A model generated the notes under the pieces. The model was given only the letters and a program-made list of their open reading frames with translations. It was not told the DNA's origin and did not search any database. Made by a program: the position numbers and the translations under genes. This document shows positions 26,792-35,201 of a stretch of DNA of 64,000 nucleotides, piece by piece. Location: contig NZ_JABAST010000006.1 in assembly GCF_016107575.1 (NCBI RefSeq), positions 52,110-116,109 of the forward strand, written 5' to 3'. The stretch's first letter is position 1. Each line of letters starts with the position of its first letter. The stretch comes from Psychrobacter faecalis (GTDB lineage Bacteria > Pseudomonadota > Gammaproteobacteria > Pseudomonadales > Moraxellaceae).

Positions 26792-26923
26792 TGACAGGGT
26801 TTATCGACAAGAAAAACCTTTTTGACAAGGTTAGTCGTGAAATAGTGACAAAGCTTATGGAGAGAAGTGTCTTGGAGAGTAGATACGTTGGTAGATAATT
26901 GACATGGTTTCTGGTAATTGACA
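26792..26923 (-). repeat. Right-end TnsB-site-like repeats
   Basis: TGACA (TGTCA on the other strand) ends at 26923, 26904, 26850, 26827 and 26796, with a variant CGACA at 26805-26809. The outermost two are 19 bases apart and most carry a T/A-rich extension after TGTCA. More sites are present than at the left end (three), the same asymmetry as in Tn7, whose tnsA-side end is denser. Confidence 0.75.
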
Positions 26924-26928
26924 GTGGT
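26924..26928 (+). repeat. Right target-site duplication GTGGT
   Basis: Exact copy of the five bases at 14414-14418, directly after the right terminus TGACA. The comM codons continue with TCT CGT CCC AAA. Confidence 0.92.
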
Positions 26929-27570
26929 TCTCGTCCCAAACCTGGCGAGATCACCCTTGCTAACAAGGGAATTTTATTTTTAGATGAATTACCAGAGTTC
27001 GATCGTACGGTGTTAGAAGTATTGCGTCAGCCGTTAGAGGCCAAGCAAATAACCATTAGCCGTGCCAACTCGCAGCTTACTTTCCCCGCAAACTTTCAAC
27101 TGGTAGCAGCGATGAATCCTTGCCCGTGTGGCTATGATGGTGACGGCTCAGGGCGATGCCGCTGCCGACCTGAGCAGATTAAACGCTATCAGGATAAGCT
27201 ATCAGGGCCATTACTTGATCGGATTGATTTGCATATTACTGTGCCAGCGCTACCGATTGCTGATTTACAAAATGCGCAGGCTGGCGAAACCTCTGAGCAA
27301 GTCCGCACACGAGTCGCTGCCGCGCATGAGCGGCAGTTAAAACGGCAGAAAAAGGTAAATAATGAGCTTAGCCCCAATGAGATAGATAAATATATTCATT
27401 TGGGCGAGGCCGAGCAACAGTTATTACAGCTTGCACAGCAGCGTCTAAATCTATCGGCGCGCGGCTACCATCGGGTATTACGCGTTGCGCGCACCATTGC
27501 TGATTTGGCAGATAGCGAATGCATCACCAGCGCCCATGTCTCTGAGGCGCTAAGCTATCGTAGCAAGTGA
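26929..27570 (+). pseudogene. comM: comM 3' part, split by transposon
   Basis: Encodes the last 213 residues of ComM, beginning SRPKPGEITLANKGILFLDELPEF-type sequence with Walker B (LFLDE) and the sensor regions (AAMNPCPCGY, then LDRIDLHI). The C-terminal Mg-chelatase-like lid (RGYHRVLRVARTIADL) is intact. No start codon or promoter of its own is evident, except an ATG fortuitously inside the transposon end at 26899. It ends 8 bases from the convergent ilvD stop. Confidence 0.95.
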
Positions 27571-27578
27571 TTTAGCGC

Positions 27579-29261
27579 TTAAAACCTATCGGTAATGGCA
27601 CCTTCTGAGGCACTGCCAACGGTTTTGGCGTATTTAGCCAGTACGCCGCGCTTTATATTTGGCTCTGGAGCGATCCACCTGCTTAAACGCTTCTCAATGT
27701 CTACTTCGCTGATATTTAAATTGATTTCATTATTATCGGCATCAATGGTGATGGTGTCGCCGTTTTCAATAATGGCAATCGGGCCGCCAACCATGGCTTC
27801 AGGGGTGATGTGGCCAACGACAAAACCATGACTACCACCAGAGAAGCGGCCATCGGTAATTAAGGCAACATCATTGCCCAAACCGCGCCCCATAATAGCA
27901 GAGGTCGGCGACAGCATTTCACGCATTCCGGGGCCACCTTTTGGGCCTTCGTAACGAATAACAACCACGTCACCCGCCACCACGGTGCCATCTAAAATGG
28001 CGCTCATGGCATTTTCTTCTGAGTCAAACACCCGTGCTGTGCCCGTAAATTGAGTGCCTTCTTGACCACTGATTTTTGCTACCGCACCGGTTGGTGCAAC
28101 GTTGCCGCGTAATATACGCAAATGGCTGTCAGCTTTAATGGGATTGTCGAACGGACGGATAATGTCTTGGCCTTCCGGGTAATCTTTTACGTTAGCTAGA
28201 TTTTGAGCGATGGTGTTGCCATTAACGGTTAAGCAATCACCGTGTAGTAACCCTTTTGCCAATAAGCGCTTCATTAATGGGGCGATGCCACCAATCTCGA
28301 TGAGCTCTGACATGAGGTAACGGCCTGATGGGCGTAAGTCGGCCAACACAGGAACGCGCTTTCCTATTTCGGTAAAGTCATCAATATTTAGCTCGACACC
28401 AATGGCATCGGCCATAGCCAGTAAGTGCAGAACCGCGTTGGTTGAGCCGCCCAATACAATCACCATGGTAATGGCATTTTCAAAGGCCTTGCGCGTCATA
28501 ATATCGCTAGGCTTGATATCATTATCAAGGAGCCATTGGATCGCTTCACCGGCTTTTCGGCAGTCTTCACGTTTTTCCGGAGAGATAGCTTCTTGCGCCG
28601 AGCTACCGGGTAAGCTCATGCCAAGCGCTTCAATCGCTGATGCCATGGTGTTGGCGGTATACATGCCACCACAAGAGCCAGGGCCTGGGATAGCCGTTCT
28701 TTCAACTTCTAAGACTTCCTCTGCTGTCATATCGCCACGGGCATTGGCACCGACGGCTTCGAAGACAGAAACGATGTCGGTGTGGTTTTTACCCGGCTGA
28801 ATGGTACCGCCATAAATAAACAGCGAAGGACGGTTTAAGCGCGCCATGGCCATAATACAACCCGGCATATTTTTATCGCAGCCACCGATAGCAATGATCG
28901 CATCGTGACCTTGGCAGCCCGACACGGTTTCAATAGAGTCGGCAATCACTTCACGCGATACTAAGGAGTACTTCATACCTTGGTAACCGTTAGCAATACC
29001 GTCAGAGATGGTAATAGTATTAAAGATAATCGGTTTGGCATAGGCCAAATAAACGCCTTTGGCCACTTCATCCGCTAAGCCGTTAATATGAATATTACAG
29101 GGCGTCACTTGGCTCCAAGTCGAGGCAATACCAACTTGTGGGCGCTTAAAATCCTCATCGGTAAAACCGACAGCACGCAGCATAGAACGAGCAGGAGCTT
29201 TTTGGATGCCATCGACCAAAATAGCGGAGTATTTTCTGTTGCTGTCATCTTTTTTAATCAT
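27579..29261 (-). CDS. ilvD: Dihydroxy-acid dehydratase
   Basis: Iron-sulfur enzyme converting 2,3-dihydroxy-isovalerate (and the methylvalerate analogue) to 2-keto acids in branched-chain amino-acid synthesis. 560 residues, the shorter ILVD form. Signatures are GGCDKNMPGC (cluster Cys), GPGSCGGMYTANTM, and near the C-terminus ALITDGRFSGGSHGFVVGH. The DGIANGYQGMKYSLVSREVIADS segment is typical. Monocistronic as far as visible, with the start ATG in good context. Confidence 0.97.
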   Translation of the reverse strand: MIKKDDSNRKYSAILVDGIQKAPARSMLRAVGFTDEDFKRPQVGIASTWSQVTPCNIHINGLADEVAKGVYLAYAKPIIFNTITISDGIANGYQGMKYSLVSREVIADSIETVSGCQGHDAIIAIGGCDKNMPGCIMAMARLNRPSLFIYGGTIQPGKNHTDIVSVFEAVGANARGDMTAEEVLEVERTAIPGPGSCGGMYTANTMASAIEALGMSLPGSSAQEAISPEKREDCRKAGEAIQWLLDNDIKPSDIMTRKAFENAITMVIVLGGSTNAVLHLLAMADAIGVELNIDDFTEIGKRVPVLADLRPSGRYLMSELIEIGGIAPLMKRLLAKGLLHGDCLTVNGNTIAQNLANVKDYPEGQDIIRPFDNPIKADSHLRILRGNVAPTGAVAKISGQEGTQFTGTARVFDSEENAMSAILDGTVVAGDVVVIRYEGPKGGPGMREMLSPTSAIMGRGLGNDVALITDGRFSGGSHGFVVGHITPEAMVGGPIAIIENGDTITIDADNNEINLNISEVDIEKRLSRWIAPEPNIKRGVLAKYAKTVGSASEGAITDRF

Positions 29262-29472
29262 TCTCTGTCTCCAATAGCGTACGGTTTATTGGCTTATTTA
29301 AGCTTAAGTACCGCTTAATCATACGCTAAAGCGGTTATAAAAACCTAGTACTCCAACACTTACACTGGATTATTCGCCCATAACTCTCGACACTTTACTA
29401 TACTTAACCCCAAGCATACCTTTAATGCTCGCTTAGACGTCCCTGACGTTTTATAAAAGGATTCTTCCATTA

Positions 29473-30564
29473 ATGAAAGCCAAACCGCCTTTTGCTCATA
29501 CTTATTGGTTTCCGCTTGTTGCGTTGTATTCCGCTTTAACGCTACCTTTATCAGTGGGTGGTCAGCTCGGCTGGTTTACTGTCCCTGCAGGCTTGCAGTA
29601 CGCTTGGGGTCACGGTCATGAAATGATTTTCGGTTTTGCTTTACTGGTGATTGCAGGCTACCTTGCTGGCCCGCAACCAAAAGCTTATATCTTTACTGTG
29701 ATTGGGTTATGGCTAGTGGCTAGGTTGAGTTTTTGGTTTGCGCCTATTTTTCTGCGAACGGCTAAGAAATGGCGAAACAAATCCGCGGGGTTTGTGCTAG
29801 TAGGCTTAGGTATTGCTGCGGTTGGTTTTCATTTGGCTATGCAAAGCAATCAACCCGATGACTGGCGTCTGAGGTTGTTATTAGAAACGGTATTATTGTT
29901 AAGTATCTTAATGTTTTATATGGGGGGCCGAATAATAGCGTCAGCGTTGGCAGGGCATTTTCAGAGTCAAAACCGGTTCTTAAAAGACCGTGTGCAGCCC
30001 AGGTTTGAAGGCAGTGTTTTAATTCTGCTGTTTTCAGTATTGGTGTTAAATCTACTGCCTTTTGCTTGGGTAAAATTCACTATAGCAGCTCTTTTACTGC
30101 TCAGTGCGCTGCTTTGTGTGGTTCGAGTGCTGCGCTGGCGACCGTGGTGGAGCTATGGGCGTGCTGATCTATTGGCTATGCTTTTGGGATATAGCTGGAT
30201 TATCGTGGGCTGGGTAGGTATCGCCTTAAGCTTGATAACGGCCAATTTTCCGATTACCAAGGCTTTGCACGCGATTACTATAGGGGCACTTGGAACGCTC
30301 ACCTTCACAGTGATGTCGCGAACTCGATCACACCGAGTATTGCGTGACACGAACGCCAAGCCTTTTGTCTTTGTCTTAGCGTTATTGATAACCGCTGCCG
30401 CATTATTGAGGCTTAATCCCACTTGGTTAGGATATTCTCAAAGTATTTTTTTAGCGGTCTGCTGTTGGAGCTTTGCTTTTATAGGACTGTTTTTCTGGTT
30501 AATATGGTTAAACAAGGTGGAGAAAAAAGTGAAACGGCAACGACAATTAATGCAGGATAAGTAG
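29473..30564 (+). CDS. NnrS-family multi-pass membrane protein
   Basis: 363 residues, about ten to twelve hydrophobic segments. The N-terminal region has the NnrS motif GHGHEMIFGFALLVIAGYL. A later stretch, HAITIGALGTLTFTVMSR, is also diagnostic. NnrS proteins are heme- and copper-containing and protect against nitrosative stress. No other denitrification or NO genes are nearby, so the specific role here is by family only. The positively charged last 25 residues are cytoplasmic. Confidence 0.82.
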   Translation: MKAKPPFAHTYWFPLVALYSALTLPLSVGGQLGWFTVPAGLQYAWGHGHEMIFGFALLVIAGYLAGPQPKAYIFTVIGLWLVARLSFWFAPIFLRTAKKWRNKSAGFVLVGLGIAAVGFHLAMQSNQPDDWRLRLLLETVLLLSILMFYMGGRIIASALAGHFQSQNRFLKDRVQPRFEGSVLILLFSVLVLNLLPFAWVKFTIAALLLLSALLCVVRVLRWRPWWSYGRADLLAMLLGYSWIIVGWVGIALSLITANFPITKALHAITIGALGTLTFTVMSRTRSHRVLRDTNAKPFVFVLALLITAAALLRLNPTWLGYSQSIFLAVCCWSFAFIGLFFWLIWLNKVEKKVKRQRQLMQDK

Positions 30565-30668
30565 GCGCTTAGATAAAGTGTTAATTATCATATTAGTCTA
30601 TTTATCACTGTCGATGACGAGAATTACAGCGTCACTTTAACTACAATATCAAATCCCTATCAAAAACG

Positions 30669-31391
30669 TTATACGCCCAACAGTTCTAATAAGCCAGAAA
30701 ACTCATCAAACGCAAAGTTTGGCTTACTATCACGAATATCGACACCATAGTTATAACCATATGAGAGCCCAATGGTATCCACGCCCGCATTTTTCCCCGC
30801 TAAAATATCATTAATCGAATCACCAATCATAAAAGCGTCAATAGGCGCAAACCCAAGCGACTCGCAAACATATAATAACGGCGCAGGATCTGGCTTTTTA
30901 GTCGGTAAGCTATCGCCGCCAATCACTTCGCTAAACAGCGGCGTCCAGCCCATATGATCTAGTATTTTAGGGACAAAACGAATCGGCTTATTGGTCACCA
31001 GTGCCAAGGTATAGCCTGCGTTTTTAAGCTGATGCAAACCTGCGCTCACATCAGGATAAGCTGTGGTTTTTTGACAATCAAGGGCGCCATAAGCGGCAAA
31101 AAAAATACGAAGCGCTTCCTCTACCGCCTCGTTGTCTAGGCTGTCATCAACAATCACCTGACCTAATAGCGCCCGCTCAACCAATACACGCGCGCCATTA
31201 CCAATCCAGCCTTTAATGGTATCAAGTGGGAAGGGAGATCGACCTAGTTGCTCAAGCATCAGATTGGTGGCATCCGCCAAATCAGGTACGCTGTCAATCA
31301 GCGTGCCATCAAAATCAAAAATGAGAAGTGGTTTTTGTTGTGAAGTAAGTTGCGCTGTAATGGGCGCTGGGGCAGAGTTGTTGGACATCAT
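30669..31391 (-). CDS. gph: Phosphoglycolate phosphatase (HAD family)
   Basis: HAD hydrolase of 240 residues. Motif I is LIFDFDGTLIDSVPDL, motif II is LVTNKPIRF and motifs III/IV are KKPDPAPLL and MIGDSINDI. The cap region and length match Gph, which removes 2-phosphoglycolate generated by DNA repair. Two adjacent ATGs at the start leave one-codon uncertainty. The N-terminal ~22 residues are a non-conserved extension. Confidence 0.88.
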   Translation of the reverse strand: MMSNNSAPAPITAQLTSQQKPLLIFDFDGTLIDSVPDLADATNLMLEQLGRSPFPLDTIKGWIGNGARVLVERALLGQVIVDDSLDNEAVEEALRIFFAAYGALDCQKTTAYPDVSAGLHQLKNAGYTLALVTNKPIRFVPKILDHMGWTPLFSEVIGGDSLPTKKPDPAPLLYVCESLGFAPIDAFMIGDSINDILAGKNAGVDTIGLSYGYNYGVDIRDSKPNFAFDEFSGLLELLGV

Positions 31392-31480
31392 AAAAGCTCT
31401 TATTATTAAGTTCAGATAAAGCGTAGCACAATAAAGCGCCTGAGGTCATTGTGATTCATGGTTGTCATTTTTATAACCGA

Positions 31481-31981
31481 TTATTTGACGTCTTTATAGC
31501 GTGCGCGATGTTCTGCTTTCATTTTGAGATACACGTCATTTTCGCGGCATTTATCCCAAGTTTGCTTAAAAATACGCGCTGATTCTGCTTTGATGGGGTC
31601 TTTAACCTGCCGTGGTAATTCTTCACGGCCATGAGCGCCGCTTTGGCCTTTTTTATCGTCAGGGACGGGTCCTTTGTATTTCTTGCCACCTTTGTAGTTG
31701 GCGTAGCGGCGGGCGCGGGTATAGCCCATTTGAATAAATTTGCGCGCCATATCGGCACCAACAAAGTCATCGGCAGCCAGATAATCTAAAAACATCTGAT
31801 AAATGGTCTCGCTACTTTCTTTTGCTATATCAGGTGTCGCAAAGCGCCAATGCGGCAATATCTCCGACTTATAAGGTTCGACCAATAACACCCCCTGCTC
31901 ACCGCGACCGACGCGATAAAGCTCGGGCTGTGCGCGCAAATCTAGGTTTTTATAATCCAAATCATAATCAAACTCTCTCAT
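31481..31981 (-). CDS. DUF4385-family protein
   Basis: 166-residue soluble protein of unknown function. It starts FDYDLDYKNLDLRAQPELYRVGRGEQGVLLVEPYKSEILPHW-type sequence, as I remember the DUF4385 family (also found in cyanophages). The C-terminal half is basic (ARRYANYKGGKKYKGPVP, then KMKAEHRARYKDVK), which could bind nucleic acid (inference). It lies beside gph on the same strand with an 89-base gap. Confidence 0.75.
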   Translation of the reverse strand: MREFDYDLDYKNLDLRAQPELYRVGRGEQGVLLVEPYKSEILPHWRFATPDIAKESSETIYQMFLDYLAADDFVGADMARKFIQMGYTRARRYANYKGGKKYKGPVPDDKKGQSGAHGREELPRQVKDPIKAESARIFKQTWDKCRENDVYLKMKAEHRARYKDVK

Positions 31982-32123
31982 GGTTTTACCCTTTTACTTT
32001 GCATCAATCGTTTTAGTATAGAGAGAGTTTACCCTTTAAAAACAGCCTAAAAGTGTTATGAATTAGTGCGACTATCAGTTGTAGTGGATAGCTATCCTTG
32101 TAATTTCCATTAAATTTTAAGCA

Positions 32124-32160
32124 TAAAAAAAGCCCCAAACAGTAATGTCTGGGGCTTTTT
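32124..32160 (-). terminator. Rho-independent terminator after tRNA-Phe
   Basis: AGCCCCA...TGGGGCT stem with an 11-base loop and A/T tracts, 17 bases past the 3' end of the leftward tRNA gene. Confidence 0.85.
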
Positions 32161-32176
32161 GGAATGCTTAAACGAA

Positions 32177-32252
32177 TGGTGGCTCGAGGCAGGTTCGAAC
32201 TGCCGACACACGGATTTTCAATCCGTTGCTCTACCGACTGAGCTATCGAGCC
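32177..32252 (-). tRNA. tRNA-Phe (GAA)
   Basis: 76 nucleotides. Acceptor stem GGCTCGA pairs with TCGAGCC, followed by discriminator A and an encoded CCA. The D-loop GCTCAGTCGGTAGAGC, an anticodon loop with GAA flanked by T and AA (TTGAAAA), and the T-arm CGGCAGTTCGAACCTGCC-type sequence all fold normally. A terminator follows directly. No integrase or element is attached to it in this window. Confidence 0.96.
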
Positions 32253-32374
32253 GTCTTCGTTGAGGCGCTATTAAACTAAATATAGGCGTTACTGTCAAGT
32301 GGTTTTTGCATAATAAGTGAGAAAAGCCTATAAATAATCGAATATAAGCCAAAATTAAGCTTTTAACCTCGTAT

Positions 32375-32797
32375 TTAATCCTTAACGCGCAGGAGCTCAT
32401 ACTCGCTCATAATACGATGAATATCAGCGTCAACAGGGACAAGCTGGCGTACGCCTTTTTTCACTTCAGCATCATAAACCAGTTTGATAAACTTCGCATC
32501 GATAGCGCGACCACGATTTTGGCTGTGTACCGTAAGATATTGAAGACGTTTGGCATCGGTTTGCCCGTCATCAAAGCAAGCAACCGCGGCGATAGGCTTA
32601 TCATTAAACATGCCGACATACAAAGTTTGACCACGCTTAAAGCCTTGCTCAACGAGGTTTAATACCTCTGCACCACTTGGCTGATTGTCATCGCTGTCAT
32701 ATAGGGCATGCAGCCGCTCTGATAACTCGTTCTCACGCGCAGGGTTTTTAATTAGGGGCGCATCTAAGCTATTGATGGCGATCGCTTCTAAAGGCAT
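32375..32797 (-). CDS. GNAT-fold protein, PanZ/PanM-like
   Basis: 140 residues with a degenerate GNAT fold: strand LYVGMFNDKPIAAVACF (about 57-73), then LQYLTVHSQNRGRAIDAKFI with the acetyl-CoA loop (about 85-104). The size and layout resemble PanZ, the acetyl-CoA sensor that triggers maturation of aspartate decarboxylase PanD. panD is not in the window, so this is a structural guess; a small acetyltransferase is the alternative. AGGA 7 bases upstream supports the start. Confidence 0.55.
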   Translation of the reverse strand: MPLEAIAINSLDAPLIKNPARENELSERLHALYDSDDNQPSGAEVLNLVEQGFKRGQTLYVGMFNDKPIAAVACFDDGQTDAKRLQYLTVHSQNRGRAIDAKFIKLVYDAEVKKGVRQLVPVDADIHRIMSEYELLRVKD

Positions 32798-33157
32798 AAT
32801 CGGTTCCTATAATTGTTTACCGCGTCGTAGCATCGAATGTAGGGTTAGAAAGTCAGCGCGGGTGATGATTGATAATACTGAACGCACTATTTTAGCAGAA
32901 TAGGGCGATTTTGTGCGTGGATTACTGCTTGGTCGTGGCAGTAAATGCTAGGGTTTGCTATGATGAAGATAGACAAGGGTTTATACACCAAAAACCTAAT
33001 ATTTATACCTTTTTAAATAATTTTTTTAAGCAAATATTGAACCTATTTTTAGCTTAATCTTCTATATTTTTATTCATTGTTTTAAATGCTAGTAAGAATG
33101 CTTTGGGCGCTTTTTCGCCCTATTTTATTGACCGCTTTTCATTTATAGAGAGTAGCC
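32798..33157. other. Intergenic region upstream of hisB
   Basis: 360 AT-rich bases between the divergent panZ-like gene and hisB. It must contain both promoters. No his leader peptide with a histidine-codon run, hairpin or repeat was recognised. Confidence 0.4.
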
Positions 33158-33805
33158 ATGACAGCCAATTCTACCGAACAAAATCAAAATTCTGCTCAAA
33201 ATCTTTTCGGTCATGCCGCACGTACGGCGACCGTTACGCGTAATACTGCTGAAACGCAAGTCACTTGTACGGTAAACCTTGATGGTACCGGTCAAGGCAC
33301 TGTCGATACTGGCGTGCCGTTTCTAGACCATATGATTGACCAAATTAAGCGGCATGGTCTGTTTGACTTAGATATCAAATGCACTGGTGACACCTTTATC
33401 GATGATCACCACAGTGTTGAAGATACCGGCATTACCCTTGGTCAAGCGTTTGCAAAAGCGCTCGGCGATAAAAAAGGCATTCGTCGTTACGGGCACTTTT
33501 ACGCACCGTTAGATGAGTCGCTTACGCGCGCGGTGGTTGATTTGTCAGGCCGTCCAGGACTTCATATGGACATTCCTTTTACCCGCTCGCACGTTGGTAA
33601 CTTCGATGTCGATTTGTTTAGTGAATTCTTCTACGGCTTCGTCAATCATTCATGGATGACGGTGCATTTAGACAACCTCAAAGGTAAAAACAGCCATCAC
33701 CAAATCGAGTCTACCTTTAAGGCGTTTGCCCGTGCGCTGCGTATGGCTTGCGAATATGATGAGCGTGCGCTGAATACCTTGCCATCGACCAAAGAGGCTT
33801 TTTAG
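33158..33805 (+). CDS. hisB: Imidazoleglycerol-phosphate dehydratase
   Basis: Catalyses the sixth step of histidine synthesis. 215 residues, the monofunctional form without the phosphatase domain of enterobacterial HisB. The metal-binding motifs are [11 protein letters not shown] (about 87-97) and NSHHQIEST (about 186-194). About 20 extra N-terminal residues precede the core ([16 protein letters not shown]). The hisH ATG follows its stop codon with no gap. Confidence 0.97.
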   Translation: MTANSTEQNQNSAQNLFGHAARTATVTRNTAETQVTCTVNLDGTGQGTVDTGVPFLDHMIDQIKRHGLFDLDIKCTGDTFIDDHHSVEDTGITLGQAFAKALGDKKGIRRYGHFYAPLDESLTRAVVDLSGRPGLHMDIPFTRSHVGNFDVDLFSEFFYGFVNHSWMTVHLDNLKGKNSHHQIESTFKAFARALRMACEYDERALNTLPSTKEAF

Positions 33806-34450
33806 ATGAGTCGAACCACAAAAATTGCATTATTAGATTATGGCATGGGTAATTTGCACTCGGCCAGCAAGGCATTGTCAGCGGTAGGCGCGGAAGTCTC
33901 TATTACCAATGACCCAAAAGTAGTCGCGGCGGCTGATAAGATTTTCTTCCCCGGTGTCGGTGCGATGCGCGATTGTATCGCTGGCATGCAGGATGCAGGT
34001 ATTGACGAGGTCATACGTCAGGCGATATTTAATAAGCCTGTTATGGCCATCTGTGTGGGTATGCAGGCGTTGTTTGAGCAGTCCGCTGAGAATGGTGGTA
34101 CAAAATGTTTGGGCATCTTAGATGGCAATGTAGAAGCGTTTGGCCCTACTTGGAAAGATGAGCAAGGGGTTACCATTAAGGTGCCGCACATGGGCTGGAA
34201 TACCATCAGCGGCATGGATTTTGACCATCCATTGTGGAATGGTATCGAGGACAACGCGCACTTTTACTTTGTACATAGCTATTACTGCGCGCCTAGCGAC
34301 GATGCACAAGTGGCGGCCGTTTGTGATTATGGTCAGCCGTTTTGTGCCAGTATTTTGCAAGACAATTTATTTGCCACCCAGTTCCATCCAGAAAAAAGCC
34401 ACACCGCGGGCTTACAGCTGTTAAAGAACTTTGTCGATTGGGATATTTAA
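33806..34450 (+). CDS. hisH: Imidazole glycerol phosphate synthase glutaminase subunit
   Basis: Class I glutamine amidotransferase that supplies ammonia to HisF. 214 residues. It opens with [18 protein letters not shown]. The nucleophile is in [12 protein letters not shown] and the His/Glu pair is in TQFHPEKSH. Directly adjoins hisB, whose last codons contain its ribosome-binding site. The partner hisF is not in the window, and hisA is 19 kb away. Confidence 0.97.
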   Translation: MSRTTKIALLDYGMGNLHSASKALSAVGAEVSITNDPKVVAAADKIFFPGVGAMRDCIAGMQDAGIDEVIRQAIFNKPVMAICVGMQALFEQSAENGGTKCLGILDGNVEAFGPTWKDEQGVTIKVPHMGWNTISGMDFDHPLWNGIEDNAHFYFVHSYYCAPSDDAQVAAVCDYGQPFCASILQDNLFATQFHPEKSHTAGLQLLKNFVDWDI

Positions 34451-34479
34451 TAACTATACTTTAAATATTTCTTCAATAA

Positions 34480-34516
34480 TAAGGTAGATTAGCAAATGCT
34501 TAATCTACCTTTTTTA
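34480..34516 (+). terminator. Rho-independent terminator after hisH
   Basis: AAGGTAGATTAGC and GCTTAATCTACCTT form a long stem (one bulged A) with a four-base loop and a T run, 30 bases after hisH. It covers the first ATG of the next open frame. Confidence 0.8.
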
Positions 34517-34981
34517 TTCTCAATGTATAATTGGCTGTTTTTCATTTATACTCAGTTACTTTTTACCTCTTTTACGCGGAATAAAATCGTGGATTTTTAT
34601 CTCTTTAAAAACGGTGTCGTTGATGCTACTGGCTTAGACAAAGACGCCTTACATATCTATGTGGGCATTGGCGTCTACCTATTAAGTTTACTTTTGCTGC
34701 GTCCAATTTTTAAAAAATACAGCGTTAGAGCCTTTGTCGCTTTGATTTTGGTGACCGCCATCGCTCTATTGGGTGAATATTTGGACAATCGCCAGACGCT
34801 TACCGAACTTGGTGTGGTAGGGTTAAAAGCAGCAGAAATAAAAGCCAGTATCCATGATATCGTGAATACCTGTCTGCTTTCTTACATAATCTACGGCCTT
34901 ACCGTATGGACAAAGACATTTCAGTCAATCAATACCGTCAAACCTATGATTAAACGGCAGAAAAAAACGGACTATCGCTAA
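34496..34981 (+). CDS. Small multi-pass membrane protein of unknown function
   Basis: 161 residues with about four hydrophobic segments (WLFFIYTQLLFTSF, IYVGIGVYLLSLLLL, FVALILVTAIALLGEYL and IVNTCLLSYIIYGLTV). The pattern GEYLD..., then SIHDIVNTCL, is faintly VanZ-like, not enough to assign. The first ATG sits inside the hisH terminator hairpin and has only a weak AAGG 12 bases upstream. The ATG at 34523 (MYNWLFF) may be the real start. The stop codon overlaps the following terminator. Confidence 0.6.
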   Translation: MLNLPFLFSMYNWLFFIYTQLLFTSFTRNKIVDFYLFKNGVVDATGLDKDALHIYVGIGVYLLSLLLLRPIFKKYSVRAFVALILVTAIALLGEYLDNRQTLTELGVVGLKAAEIKASIHDIVNTCLLSYIIYGLTVWTKTFQSINTVKPMIKRQKKTDYR

Positions 34982-34992
34982 GTCCGTTTTTT
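34961..34992 (+). terminator. Rho-independent terminator overlapping a stop codon
   Basis: AAAAACGGACTTA-type stem (ACGGACTA/TAAGTCCGT) with a four-base loop and a T run. The last codons of the membrane-protein gene form its left arm. Confidence 0.8.
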
Positions 34993-35201
34993 ATTCCTTT
35001 GACGAGGAGCTTCTTCAAGGCTTTTTAAAACGCCAAATCTAAGCAACTCACCATTTACAAAGCTTACGAAAGTCAAAAAACTCTGGTCTATTTAATGCGT
35101 TATGAGTTTGCTACCTTACAATCAGAAAGGTAGCGACAGGCAATTATTCTATCTTTTCTAACTATCAATCCAATATAAGCAATAATAAAATAGGAAAAGT
35201 T

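Larger units (their letters stand above)
14419..26923 (-). mobile_element. Tn7-like (Tn6022/AbaR-type) transposon inserted in comM
   Basis: A 12,505-bp element starting TGTCA and ending TGACA, flanked by GTGGT duplications. It encodes TnsA, TnsB, TnsC, TniQ and a zinc-ribbon protein as one overlapping leftward operon next to the right end. A TnsE-like gene next to the left end reads inward. Cargo lies between: thrH-like, lysE-like, lysR, an ABC ATPase and IS3-family remnants. Composition is visibly more AT-rich than the flanking comM. The comM target, 5-bp duplication and tnsA-B-C-tniQ order match the AbaR/Tn6022 family known from Acinetobacter. No antibiotic-resistance, uspA or sulfate-permease genes of the AbaR type are present. 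All transposition genes look intact, so it may still be mobile. Confidence 0.93.

Noticed and set aside
14419..26923. Possibility that the TnsABC-TniQ element is CRISPR-associated (CAST)
   Set aside because: No cas genes and no repeat-spacer array anywhere inside the element; the insertion site is the known comM target, which fits protein-guided TniQ selection.
26899..26928. New start for the comM 3' fragment at the ATG inside the transposon end
   Set aside because: No ribosome-binding site or promoter is evident, and the product would lack Walker A; treated as a gene fragment.
32177..32252. tRNA-Phe as an attachment site for an integrated element
   Set aside because: No integrase gene, no duplicated tRNA 3' end and ordinary core genes on both sides.
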